A stretch of DNA of 64,000 bases from Pedococcus_A sp963730585 (lineage in GTDB: Bacteria > Actinomycetota > Actinomycetes > Actinomycetales > Dermatophilaceae): the NCBI GenBank assembly GCA_963730585.1, contig CAVSSL010000010.1:727024-791023 (forward strand), read 5' to 3'. This document shows, one piece after another, positions 26,787 through 35,111 of this stretch. Numbering within the stretch: the stretch's first letter is position 1; each line of letters starts with the position of its first letter. Below the pieces are notes generated by a model, which was not told where the DNA came from, ran no database searches, and saw nothing but the letters and a program-made list of their open reading frames with translations. Both the position numbers and the translations under genes were made by a program.

Positions 26787-27899
26787 TCATCCTCCGTAGT
26801 CCACCGCCGCCAGCCGCAGGCCCCGGAACGAGGCCAGCGCCTCGGCGCCGGACTCGACCGCACGCTCCACAGCGCGGGTCCGGCGAGTCCACAGGTCGAC
26901 GCTGACGGTGAGCTTCGCCCCGCTCTTGCGCGGGCGCCACAACCCGGCGACCTCGCGGCCGAGGAGCACCGCACCCGGCCGCCCCAGCACCGGCCGCAGC
27001 GCCTTGGCGTGCGCCGGGTCGGGCACGAGCAGGTCGCGGTCGAGGCCCTGGAGGAAGAGGTCATAGGGCCCGAGCAGGCGGTCGGCCGTGGCGTCCGCAC
27101 CCACCAGGGCGTCGAGGTCGCCGGCGAGCACCCACCGCTGCTCACCGTCGATCTCGACCGGGGTGGCGTCGTCGGGCCAGCGCGCCCGCACGTCGGCCAG
27201 GGTCGCGTCGAGGTAGCCGGCGACCTGCGCCGGGGTGGCCGGGCCCAGCAGGTGGAGGGTGGCGCGCACGACGTCCTGCGGGGCTTCAACTGTCGCGACC
27301 TCCTCGAAGGGCGGGGTGAGGCCGTCAGCGCGCTGCAGCACCGGCGGCGAGGTGCCGGGCTGCAGCTCGAGCCCGCCACGCAGCGCCCCGAGGCGGAACG
27401 GCATCTCGTGGGCGTGCGTGGCCTGGCATGGGCGGCACCACCGGAGGTACGGCTCGTCGAGCCGCTGGGTCAGCGCGGTGGAGACGTCGCCCTTGACCAT
27501 GGGCTCGGTGACGATGGCGCGCATCTGCTCCGCCACGGTGTCGAGCGCCTGCAGGGGGCTGATGCCGGCGGCCTTGAGCGGCTTCGAGGCGTCGAGGATG
27601 CGCTTGGCCGCGTCGGCCTCCGAGAACGGCTGCACCGCGGCGGCGACCGAGGGCAGGTCGGCCCGCCGGTAGGCGTGGGGAGCCGCGCGCAGGGTCCACA
27701 CGGTGACGAGGTCGGCAGGGTCGACGGCGGAGGTGTCGACCCCGCGCACGGCGAGCGCCCACAGCGACCCGTCGGGTCCGGTGTCCTGCGCCCCCATGTC
27801 GAGCAGGGCGGTGTCACCGATGGTTCCCGCCGCGCGGTCGAGCTGTTGGGTGTGCACGCGGAAGGAGAGGACCTGCTCACGGGTCACCAGCGTCGCCAT
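26787..27899 (-). CDS. Winged-helix DNA-binding protein, AlkZ-like DNA glycosylase family
   Basis: A 370-residue protein of the HTH_42/AlkZ family, whose characterised members (Streptomyces AlkZ, E. coli YcaQ) excise interstrand crosslinks or bulky alkylated bases. It begins VTREQVLSFRVHTQQLD, close to the family consensus. A central winged-helix region is followed by GPYDLFLQGLDRDLLVPD and a C-terminal GLWRPRKSGAKL. The catalytic Gln-x-Gln/Asp-type motif of AlkZ/YcaQ is not clearly identifiable by eye, so enzymatic activity is inferred from family only. No toxin gene that it might protect against lies nearby. Confidence 0.75.
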   Translation of the reverse strand: MATLVTREQVLSFRVHTQQLDRAAGTIGDTALLDMGAQDTGPDGSLWALAVRGVDTSAVDPADLVTVWTLRAAPHAYRRADLPSVAAAVQPFSEADAAKRILDASKPLKAAGISPLQALDTVAEQMRAIVTEPMVKGDVSTALTQRLDEPYLRWCRPCQATHAHEMPFRLGALRGGLELQPGTSPPVLQRADGLTPPFEEVATVEAPQDVVRATLHLLGPATPAQVAGYLDATLADVRARWPDDATPVEIDGEQRWVLAGDLDALVGADATADRLLGPYDLFLQGLDRDLLVPDPAHAKALRPVLGRPGAVLLGREVAGLWRPRKSGAKLTVSVDLWTRRTRAVERAVESGAEALASFRGLRLAAVDYGG

Positions 27900-27935
27900 G
27901 ACCTCACCGTAGGCGTGGCGACCGACACCGTGTCG

Positions 27936-28006
27936 GACTTTGTATGCCGCAGGAGCGGCTCACCGGGCGCGCTGTCACCGGAACCGCTCCCGCGGCATAC
28001 AAGGTC
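27936..28006. repeat. Intergenic stem-loop element with inverted GTATGCCG ends (copy 2)
   Basis: The left arm GACTTTGTATGCCGCAGGAG and the right arm CCCGCGGCATACAAGGTC match copy 1 at 1749-1819 almost base for base, while the loop differs. It lies just after the stop of the minus-strand GH13 gene, where it could terminate transcription. Confidence 0.7.
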
Positions 28007-28014
28007 GTGGAGGG

Positions 28015-29733
28015 TCAGGTGGTGCGGCGCAGGATGCGGGCCTCCCACGGGCGCAGCACGATCGACGCCGACGTCGGGGTCGGGGCGGTCTCCGGGTAGG
28101 AGCCGAGCACGAGCTCGGCCGCGGACCACTGCTCGGCCTCGGGCAGCCCGTCGACCGTGTGCTCCGCGGCACTGAAGTTGGCCACCACGAGCAGGGTGGT
28201 GGCGCCGAGCGAGCGGGTGAACGCGTAGACCACCGGGTCGTCGGGCAGCAGCATCGTGAAGTCGCCCTCAGCCACGACCGGCTCGCTGTGGCGCAGCTCG
28301 ATGAGCCGCCGGTAGTGGTGGAACACCGAGTCTGGGTCGGCGACCGCGCGTTCGGCGTTGACCTCGACGTGGTTGGGGTGCACCGGGAACCACGGGACCC
28401 CGGTGGTGAACCCGGCGTGCGGGGAGCGGTCCCACTGGACGGGGGAGCGGGCGTTGTCGCGGCTGCCGAGCCGCAGCGCGTCGAGCACCTCCTCGACGAG
28501 CAGGCCCTGCCCGGTGGCCGCCTGGTAGTAGTTGACCGACTCGATGTCCTGGAACGAGCTCGCGTCCACGAACGGCACGTTGGTCATGCCGAGCTCCTCG
28601 CCCTGGTAGACGTAGGGCGTCCCGCGGTGCAGGTGCAGCACGGTTGCGAGCAGCTTGGCGGACTCGACGCGGAACTCCCCGTCGTCCCCGAAGCGGGAGA
28701 CGGCCCGGGGCTGGTCGTGGTTGTTCCAGTAGAGGCTGTTCCAGCCGACCTCGGCGAGGCCCTCCTGCCAGCGACCGAGGGAGGCCTTGAGCTCGACGAG
28801 CTGCAGCGGCTTGCGGTCCCACTTGTGCTCGCCGTGGTCGAGGCCGACGTGCTCGAACTGGAACACCATGTCGACCTCACGCCGGGCGGGGTCGGTGAAG
28901 AGAATGGCGTCCTCCACCGTGACGGCGGGCATCTCGCCGACGGTGAGCAGCTTTTCGGCGCGACCCTCGAACACCTCGCGGTGCATCTCCTGGAGGAACT
29001 CGTGGATGCGCGGCCCGCAGATGTAGAACGGCGACCCGTCGCCCCACGGCCCGCCCGCGATCGGCTCGCCGTCACGCAGCGGCAGGTCCTTGGAGATCAT
29101 GTTGATGACGTCCATGCGGAAGCCGTCGACGCCGCGGTCGAGCCACCAACGCATCATCGCGTAGACCGCCTCGCGCACCTCCGGGTTCTCCCAGTTGAGG
29201 TCGGGCTGCTTGCGGGAGAACAGGTGCAGGTAGTACTCGCCACTGGCCTCGTCGAGCTGCCAGGCCGAGCCGCTGAAGAACGAGTGCCAGTTGGTCGGCT
29301 CGGCGCCGGGCTGCCCGGGCTCGAAGCCCTCGCGCGGCGGCTGCCACCAGTACCAGTCGCGCTTGGGGGAGTCCTTCGACGAGCGCGACTCGACGAACCA
29401 CGGGTGCTCGTCGGAGGTGTGGTTGACCACGAGGTCCATGACGATCCGTATGCCGCGCGCGTGCGCCTGCTCGACCAGCTCGTCGAAGTCCTCGAGCGTG
29501 CCGAAGGTCGGGTCGATGTCCTGGTAGTCGCTGATGTCGTAGCCGTTGTCGTCCTGCGGCGAGGTGTAGATCGGTGAGAGCCACAGCACGTCGACCCCGA
29601 GGGTGGCGAGGTGGTCGAGGCGGCTGATGATGCCGCGGAGGTCGCCGATCCCGTCACCGTTGGAGTCCTGGAAGCTGCGCGGGTAGATCTGGTAGACGAC
29701 GGCGGAGTGGAACCACGGGCGGTCGGCAGGCAT
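28015..29733 (-). CDS. GH13 alpha-glucosidase / oligo-1,6-glucosidase
   Basis: Alpha-amylase-superfamily hydrolase of 572 residues, the usual length for GH13 subfamilies 23/30/31. The catalytic (beta/alpha)8 barrel starts AVVYQIYPRSFQDSNGDGIG. Conserved regions include MDLVVNHTSDEHPWF, the nucleophile in GFRMDVIN (about residue 208), the acid/base in LLTVGEMP (about 267) and NNHDQPR (about 340). It releases glucose from alpha-1,4- or alpha-1,6-linked oligosaccharides or alpha-glucosides. Val follows the nucleophile Asp; fine specificity is not assigned. It is a single gene with no sugar transporter beside it. Confidence 0.9.
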   Translation of the reverse strand: MPADRPWFHSAVVYQIYPRSFQDSNGDGIGDLRGIISRLDHLATLGVDVLWLSPIYTSPQDDNGYDISDYQDIDPTFGTLEDFDELVEQAHARGIRIVMDLVVNHTSDEHPWFVESRSSKDSPKRDWYWWQPPREGFEPGQPGAEPTNWHSFFSGSAWQLDEASGEYYLHLFSRKQPDLNWENPEVREAVYAMMRWWLDRGVDGFRMDVINMISKDLPLRDGEPIAGGPWGDGSPFYICGPRIHEFLQEMHREVFEGRAEKLLTVGEMPAVTVEDAILFTDPARREVDMVFQFEHVGLDHGEHKWDRKPLQLVELKASLGRWQEGLAEVGWNSLYWNNHDQPRAVSRFGDDGEFRVESAKLLATVLHLHRGTPYVYQGEELGMTNVPFVDASSFQDIESVNYYQAATGQGLLVEEVLDALRLGSRDNARSPVQWDRSPHAGFTTGVPWFPVHPNHVEVNAERAVADPDSVFHHYRRLIELRHSEPVVAEGDFTMLLPDDPVVYAFTRSLGATTLLVVANFSAAEHTVDGLPEAEQWSAAELVLGSYPETAPTPTSASIVLRPWEARILRRTT

Positions 29734-29798
29734 GGGCAGGAGTCTTCCGAACCGGGCGCCCGTAGCGCGAGCCCTGTCTCAGGCCGTGGGGTGTGGTC

Positions 29799-30305
29799 TC
29801 AGTGGTGGGTCCCCGCCGCGCGCGACCCCTGCGGCGCGTCGAACCGGTGCTCCATCTCGATCTCGGCCCGCCCATCGGGCAGGGTGCTCGTGACGCCGGT
29901 TGGCACGAACCCACAGCGCCGGTAGAGACCGAGGGCTCGGGCATTGTCCGCGACGACGCCCAGCGCGACTCCGGACTTGCCTGCGGCACGAGCCCACGCG
30001 AGCACCGACTCCACGAGCTGTCCCGCCGCAGAAGAGCCTCGGGCTGACGGAGCGACCCACATCGAGATCAGGTGGGGCACGTCCTCATCGCAGCGGCCCA
30101 CGCGCACCATGCCCACCGGCGCGTCGCCGATGAACGCGAACCAGCACGGCAGTGCGAAGCCGTCGAGCCAGTCCGACTCGTCCCAGCGCAACGCGTCCTC
30201 GTACGACGTGGCAAAGGCCTCAGGTGCGTCGCGCAGGGATGCGAGTCGGAGGTCGCGGTAGGTCTGCCACTGGTCGGTTCGAAGCTGTCTGATGGCCACG
30301 CGCAC
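29799..30305 (-). CDS. GNAT-family N-acetyltransferase
   Basis: A 168-residue acetyl-CoA-dependent acyltransferase. The fold is visible from VAIRQLRTDQWQTYRDLRLASL (strand 1 and helix 1), through HLISMWVAPSARGSSAAGQL (acetyl-CoA loop), to NARALGLYRRCGFVPTG near the C-terminus. It resembles the many uncharacterised GNAT proteins that carry the LRDAPEAFATSYEDAL segment. The substrate is unknown. The gene is in the same direction as, and 9 bases downstream of, the P-type ATPase gene. Confidence 0.88.
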   Translation of the reverse strand: MRVAIRQLRTDQWQTYRDLRLASLRDAPEAFATSYEDALRWDESDWLDGFALPCWFAFIGDAPVGMVRVGRCDEDVPHLISMWVAPSARGSSAAGQLVESVLAWARAAGKSGVALGVVADNARALGLYRRCGFVPTGVTSTLPDGRAEIEMEHRFDAPQGSRAAGTHH

Positions 30306-30314
30306 CGGGGGAGC

Positions 30315-32201
30315 CTATCCAGAGTTCCGCCGCGCGGCGGCGGCCGTCACCAGCTCCTCGCGCTCCTCGCGGCCGGGCTGCCGGGCCAGCAGCGCCCACA
30401 GGATGCAGGCGAGGTCGACCGCCTCCTGCGTCCAGGCCCCGACGATCGCCGGCAGCAGCCCGGCGGAGGCCACGAGCATGAGCGCCACGGACAGCCCGAC
30501 CCCGAGTCCGATCGCCTGCCACGCGACGTCCATCGTGCGTCGCCCGATGCGCACCGCCTGCACCGCCCGGTAGAGGTCGTCCAGCAGCACGACCACGTCG
30601 GCCGACTCGCTCGCCGCCGTCGAGCCGCGGGCGCCCATGGCCACCCCGACGTCGGCCGCCGCCAGCACGGGTGCGTCGTTCACGCCGTCGCCGACCATCA
30701 TCACGGGGCGCTCGGGAAGCCGCGCGACGATGTCGACCTTGTCCTGGGGCAGCAGTCCGGCCCGCACGTCGTCGATGCCGATCTCCGCACCGATGTGGGC
30801 GGCGGCGGCCGGCGCGTCACCGGTGAGCATGAGCACGTGGGGCACCCCGGCGGCGCGCAGCGCCGCGATGGTGCGGGCGGTGTCGTGGCGCACGTGGTCG
30901 GCGAGCGCCAGCCGACCGGCATACCGGCCGTCGACGGCGACGTGCACACCACTGTGCCCGGGCGTGAGGGGCCGCTGGGGTATGCCGCGGACGTGCTCGG
31001 CGACGAAGCCCTCCTTGCCGACGACCACGTCGTGGCCATCGACGCTTGCGCTCATGCCCTGGGCCGTGGACTCGTGGGCGTCGTGGGCGGCGAGGACGGG
31101 CAGGCCGCGCTCGCGGGCTCCGGCGACGATGGCCTCGGCGAGCGGGTGGCTCGACAGCCGCTCGACGCCGGCCGCCAGGGCCAGCAGCTCGTCGGTGCCG
31201 ATCCCGTCGCTGACGTCGACCGCGGACAGCTCGGGCGCGCCCCGGGTCAGGGTGCCCGTCTTGTCGAACGCCGCGGTGCGCACGTGGGCGAGCTGCTCGA
31301 GGGTCCCGCCGTTCTTGACGATGATGCCGTGGCGGGCGGCTCGCGACATGCCCGCCATGAAGGCGACGGGCGCGGCGATGAGCAGGGGGCAGGGGGTGGC
31401 GACGACGAGCACCTCGGCGAACCGCGACGCCTCGCCGCTCAGCCACCACGCACTGCCGGCGATCGCGAACGACACCAGGGTGAAGGGCACGGCGACCCGG
31501 TCGGCGAGGCGCACGAACGGCGCCCGCGAGCGCTGTGCCTCTCCCACGAGGGCGATGATCTGCTGGTACTGCGAGTCGGCGGCCGACGCGGTGGCCCGGA
31601 TGTGGATGGGGCGTGAGCCGTTGACGGAGCCCGACATCAACAGCTCGCCCTGCGTGTGCTCCACCGGCAGGGGCTCGCCGGTGAGCGAGGACTCGTCGAA
31701 GGCGGCCGAGGTGCTGAGGAGCGCCGCGTCGACCGGCAGCACCTCGCCGGGTTTGACCAGCAGCTCCTCACCCGGCCGCACCCGGTCGACGGGCACGTCG
31801 GTCGTGTGGCCGCTGCCTCCGCGGGTGAGGAGGTGGGCGGTGCGAGGAGCGCGCTCCAGCAGGGCCGACAGCTCGCGTTCGGCACGGCCGGCGGCGAGCG
31901 TCTCGAGTGTCCTGCCCGTGGTCATCATCAGCACGATGACCAGCGAGGCCCAGTATTCGTCGACGGCGACGGTCGCCACGATCGCGGTGACGGCGAGGAC
32001 GTCGACCCCGTAACGACCTCGGCGCAGGTCGGCCACCATGTGTCCGGCCCGCACTGCCGCGAAGCCCAGGGTGTAGGCCGACACGGTCCAGCGCGCTGCT
32101 TCCGGGAGGTCGAAGGCCATGAGCACGCCACCGGCGACGCCGACCACCAGCGTCAGCGTGACCGGCCAGTGGCGCCGCGCGAAGGCTGCGGCCGCGAGCA
32201 T
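30315..32201 (-). CDS. Heavy-metal P1B-type ATPase with TPCP motif
   Basis: Metal-exporting or importing ATPase of 628 residues. It lacks an N-terminal heavy-metal-associated domain. Marks are the actuator FDESSLTGEPLPVE, the membrane metal-site motif ATPCPLLIAAPVAF, phosphorylation site DKTGTLTRG, SSHPLAEAI (the P1B His-Pro) and MVGDGVNDAPVLA. The usual CPC or SPC is replaced by TPCP, seen in an actinobacterial group of uncertain metal preference. The ATG at 32201 lies two bases after the OsmC-like stop, so they form an operon that diverges from the sulfur-relay genes across a CsoR/CstR-like site. Confidence 0.88.
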   Translation of the reverse strand: MLAAAAFARRHWPVTLTLVVGVAGGVLMAFDLPEAARWTVSAYTLGFAAVRAGHMVADLRRGRYGVDVLAVTAIVATVAVDEYWASLVIVLMMTTGRTLETLAAGRAERELSALLERAPRTAHLLTRGGSGHTTDVPVDRVRPGEELLVKPGEVLPVDAALLSTSAAFDESSLTGEPLPVEHTQGELLMSGSVNGSRPIHIRATASAADSQYQQIIALVGEAQRSRAPFVRLADRVAVPFTLVSFAIAGSAWWLSGEASRFAEVLVVATPCPLLIAAPVAFMAGMSRAARHGIIVKNGGTLEQLAHVRTAAFDKTGTLTRGAPELSAVDVSDGIGTDELLALAAGVERLSSHPLAEAIVAGARERGLPVLAAHDAHESTAQGMSASVDGHDVVVGKEGFVAEHVRGIPQRPLTPGHSGVHVAVDGRYAGRLALADHVRHDTARTIAALRAAGVPHVLMLTGDAPAAAAHIGAEIGIDDVRAGLLPQDKVDIVARLPERPVMMVGDGVNDAPVLAAADVGVAMGARGSTAASESADVVVLLDDLYRAVQAVRIGRRTMDVAWQAIGLGVGLSVALMLVASAGLLPAIVGAWTQEAVDLACILWALLARQPGREEREELVTAAAARRNSG

Positions 32202-32203
32202 CC

Positions 32204-32635
32204 TCAGGCGACCTCCGCAGCCTCCGGCTCGGCGAGGCGCACCACGATGTCGGGCGCGCTGGTGATCGAGTTGTGCACGGTGCAGTGGCCGGCGACGGCC
32301 AGCAGCGGTTCGCGGCGGGACTCGGGCACGCCCGGGGGCAGCTGGAGCTGGAGGTCGACCGCCGACACCCGGGCGGGCCGCGAGCCCATCTCGTAGACGG
32401 CGTCGACGGCCAGGCCCTCGGTGGGAAGCCCGTGCCGGGCCAGGTAGCGACGGGCGTAGAACGCGACGCAGGAGGCGAGGCCGGCGACGAAGAGCTCGGT
32501 CGGCGTGGGCGCGGTGTCCTGGCCGCCCGCGTCGACGGGCTGGTCGACCGTGAGCCGGTGCCCACGCACGCCGATCTCGAACTGGTCGCCGCCCAGGTGG
32601 TCGACGCGTACGGCGGTGGCTGAGGGGGCGGTCAC
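32204..32635 (-). CDS. OsmC-family protein
   Basis: A 143-residue OsmC/Ohr-fold protein. The PTPTELFVAGLASCVAFYARRYLARHG segment holds the first conserved Cys on the central helix, and AGHCTVHNSI holds the second, matching OsmC-type peroxidatic pairs; the typical position before the first Cys is kept. Members reduce organic hydroperoxides or handle persulfides. The GTG start at 32635 is supported by an upstream GGA-rich tract. It is the first gene of the operon with the metal ATPase. Confidence 0.85.
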   Translation of the reverse strand: MTAPSATAVRVDHLGGDQFEIGVRGHRLTVDQPVDAGGQDTAPTPTELFVAGLASCVAFYARRYLARHGLPTEGLAVDAVYEMGSRPARVSAVDLQLQLPPGVPESRREPLLAVAGHCTVHNSITSAPDIVVRLAEPEAAEVA

Positions 32636-32726
32636 GACGAGGTCCTTCCGATCTGTCCATGTTTGTGACGCCTGCGGGGTCGCGGGCGAGGGGGCTCATC
32701 CAGCTCCAACCCCAGACCACCACGGA

Positions 32727-32740
32727 TACCCCTAGGGGTA
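32727..32740. promoter_or_regulatory. CsoR/CstR-like operator
   Basis: TACCCCTAGGGGTA is a perfect 14-bp palindrome located about midway between the divergent OsmC-like and SQR-like genes, 20 bases upstream of a plus-strand TTGACC box (32760-32765). G-tract inverted repeats of this form are typical targets of CsoR (copper) and CstR (persulfide) repressors. No such regulator gene is present in this window. Confidence 0.65.
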
Positions 32741-32827
32741 ATAGGGACCTTCGGCACTATTGACCCACGGACCCCCCTCCTAGCGTCGATGACGAGCACA
32801 GACGAGCACGCACAAGGAGTGGTTCAG

Positions 32828-34108
32828 ATGAGGCGCCTGGTGGTCCTCGGTGGCGGCACGGCCGGCACGATGGTGGTCAACAAGCTGAGGCGGAAGCTGC
32901 CGCGCAGCGAGTGGGAGATCAGCGTCGTCGACAGGGACGACGACCACCTCTACCAGCCCGGCTACCTGTTCATGCCCTTCGGCACCTACCGGCCGGAGCA
33001 GGTCGTGCGCAAGCGCCACACCCTCATCACCGATGGGGTCGACCTCGTCCTCGGTGAGATCGACCGCGTCGACCCGGAGGCCCGCACGGTGGCCCTCAAG
33101 GACGGGCGCACCCTCGCCTATGACTACCTGGTCATCGCGACCGGCACCTCGCCGCGCCCCGACCAGACGGAGGGCATGCTCGGCGAGCAGTGGCGCAAGA
33201 GCGTCTTCGACTTCTACTCCTTCGAGGGGTCCAAGGCGCTCGCCGGGGCGCTGGAGGACTTCGACCACGGACGGCTCGTCGTCCACATCACCGAGATGCC
33301 GATCAAGTGCCCGGTGGCGCCGCTGGAGTTCACCTTCCTGGCCGACTCCTACCTGCGTGAGCGTGGCATCCGCGACCGTGTCGAGCTGGTCTACGTGACG
33401 CCGCTGTCCGGGGCCTTCACCCAGCCCATCGCGTCGGCCCAGCTCGGCTCGATGCTCGAGGAGCGCAAGATCCTCGTCGAGCCCGACTTCATGGTCGAGC
33501 GGATCGACAACGAGTCCAAGGCGCTGGTGTCCTACGACGAGCGCGAGGTGCCCTTCGACCTGCTGGTGACGATTCCCCTGAACATGGGCGCCGACTTCGT
33601 CACACGGTCCGGGCTCGGCGACGAGCTGAACTACGTGCCGGTCGACAAGCGCACGCTGCTCTCGACGAAGTACGACACGATCTTCGCCCTCGGCGACGCC
33701 TCCGACATCCCCGCCTCCAAGGCCGGCTCGGTCGCGCACTTCGCCGTCGACGTCTTCGTCGACAACTTCCTCGAGCACATCGCCGGCCGGCCGATGACCG
33801 GGGCGTTCGACGGGCACGCCAACTGCTTCGTCGAGTCGGGAGGCGGCAAGGGCCTGCTCATCGACTTCAACTACGACACCCAGCCCCTGCCGGGCAAGTT
33901 CCCCGTGCCGGTCGTCGGACCGATGAGCCTGCTCAAGGAGACCCGGGCCAACCACCTCGGGAAGCTCGCGTTCCGGTGGATCTACTGGAACGTCCTGCTC
34001 CCCGGCCGACCGCTTCCCCTTCCGGTCCACATGTCCATGGCCGGCAAGGTCACGCCCGACACCACAGCGTCCACCACCACAGCGTCCACCACCACAGACA
34101 AGGAGTGA
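32828..34108 (+). CDS. FAD-dependent oxidoreductase, sulfide:quinone oxidoreductase-like
   Basis: Two-dinucleotide-binding flavoprotein of 426 residues. The FAD motif is VVLGGGTAGTMVVNKL, the second Gly-rich/ATG motif is YDYLVIATGTSPRP, and the C-terminal FAD contact is FALGDASDIPASKAG. Cys161 in MPIKCPVAP and Cys333 in GHANCFVES correspond to the redox cysteine pair of sulfide:quinone oxidoreductases. The C-terminus ends in a Thr/Ser-rich tail from a duplicated 15-bp DNA unit. The ATG at 32828 has AAGGAGTGG upstream. Five bases separate it from the DsrC-like gene. It probably oxidises sulfide or persulfide and passes electrons to quinone. Confidence 0.88.
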   Translation: MRRLVVLGGGTAGTMVVNKLRRKLPRSEWEISVVDRDDDHLYQPGYLFMPFGTYRPEQVVRKRHTLITDGVDLVLGEIDRVDPEARTVALKDGRTLAYDYLVIATGTSPRPDQTEGMLGEQWRKSVFDFYSFEGSKALAGALEDFDHGRLVVHITEMPIKCPVAPLEFTFLADSYLRERGIRDRVELVYVTPLSGAFTQPIASAQLGSMLEERKILVEPDFMVERIDNESKALVSYDEREVPFDLLVTIPLNMGADFVTRSGLGDELNYVPVDKRTLLSTKYDTIFALGDASDIPASKAGSVAHFAVDVFVDNFLEHIAGRPMTGAFDGHANCFVESGGGKGLLIDFNYDTQPLPGKFPVPVVGPMSLLKETRANHLGKLAFRWIYWNVLLPGRPLPLPVHMSMAGKVTPDTTASTTTASTTTDKE

Positions 34109-34113
34109 ACACG

Positions 34114-34428
34114 ATGCCTGTCACGACCATCGACGGCCGCCAGGTGCACGTCAACGAAGAGGGCTTCCTGACCGAGCCCGGCGAGTGGGACGAGGCGCTC
34201 GGCAAGGTCCTGGCCACCCAGATCGGCATCGAGATGGGCGACGAGCACTGGAAGGCGATCCGCTTCCTGCGCGAGGACTTCGCGGCCCAGGGCGAGACCC
34301 CGACGCTGCGCCGGGTCACCGTCGCGGGCGGGATCCCGACGAAGCAGCTGTTCCAGCTCTTCCCGCAGAAGCCCGCCAAGAAGATGGCCTACATCGCCGG
34401 CCTGCCCAAGCCGCACGGCTGCGTCTGA
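34114..34428 (+). CDS. DsrC/TusE-family sulfur carrier
   Basis: Small sulfur-relay protein of 104 residues. It shows the family pattern VNEEGFLTEPGEWDEALGK, DEHWKAIRFLREDF and the C-terminal arm KKMAYIAGLPKPHGCV. Only the penultimate cysteine is present; the second cysteine of true DsrC, about ten residues earlier, is absent, as in TusE. It would therefore carry a persulfide without forming the intramolecular disulfide. An AAGGAG site straddles the preceding stop codon. It likely accepts sulfur from, or gives it to, the neighbouring SQR-like and DsrE-like proteins. Confidence 0.92.
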   Translation: MPVTTIDGRQVHVNEEGFLTEPGEWDEALGKVLATQIGIEMGDEHWKAIRFLREDFAAQGETPTLRRVTVAGGIPTKQLFQLFPQKPAKKMAYIAGLPKPHGCV

Positions 34429-34477
34429 CCTCACCCCGCCAGAGCCTCACCACCACACAGAAAGAAGAAGGTTCGCC

Positions 34478-34993
34478 ATGACGAGCATGGACACGGCACC
34501 GGCCCTCGTGCCCAACTTCGACACCGAGGCCTCGCAGGGCCGCAAGCTCGCGATCATCTGCTCCAAGGGCAGCCTCGACATGGCCTACCCGGGCCTGATC
34601 CTGGCCAACGCCGCCCTGGGCGAGGGCGTGGAGACGCACCTGTTCTTCACGTTCTGGGGCTTCGACATGATCAACAAGAAGACGATGGGTGACCTGAAGT
34701 TCACGCCGCTGGGCAACCCCGCGACGCACATGCCGCAGGGGCTCGGTGGCCTGCCGGGCATCACCCACATGGCCACGTCCAAGCTGAAGAAGTCGATCGC
34801 CGAGCTCGACGTGCCGGAGGTGCCCGAGTTCCTCGAGCAGATCGTCGCCTCCGGCGGCCACCTGTGGGCCTGCCGGATGTCGGCCGACATGAACCACCTC
34901 ACCGAGGAGGACCTCTACGACGAGGTCGAGGGCATCATCAGTGCCAGCGACTTCATCGAGAAGACCGAGGGCGCCCAGCTGCTCTTCATTTGA
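34478..34993 (+). CDS. DsrE/DsrF-like family protein
   Basis: A 171-residue protein of the DsrE/DsrF/DrsH-like (DsrE2-type) family. The Rossmann-like start KLAIICSKGSLDMAYPGLILAN and the THLFFTFWGFDMI segment are typical, and a candidate sulfur-binding cysteine lies in HLWACRMSADM. It is the last gene of the three-gene sulfur-relay operon, 49 bases after the DsrC-like gene with AAGAAGAAGG upstream. DsrE2-type proteins transfer sulfane sulfur between carriers; a direct exchange with the DsrC-like protein is likely but inferred. Confidence 0.9.
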   Translation: MTSMDTAPALVPNFDTEASQGRKLAIICSKGSLDMAYPGLILANAALGEGVETHLFFTFWGFDMINKKTMGDLKFTPLGNPATHMPQGLGGLPGITHMATSKLKKSIAELDVPEVPEFLEQIVASGGHLWACRMSADMNHLTEEDLYDEVEGIISASDFIEKTEGAQLLFI

Positions 34994-35111
34994 GTAACAC
35001 AGCATCTGAGCAGCAAGAGAACTCGTCCCCTCGGTGCGGCGACGGTATGCCGCGCGGTCCCCTCAGTGCCGCGCGGCACACCTGTGCGCCCGTAGTCGGG
35101 CGCGGGCGTCG

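Noticed and set aside
34056..34100. Short direct repeat of ACCACAGCGTCCACC as a regulatory element
   Set aside because: It is a 15-bp in-frame duplication at the disordered C-terminus of the SQR-like protein, adding Thr/Ser residues only.
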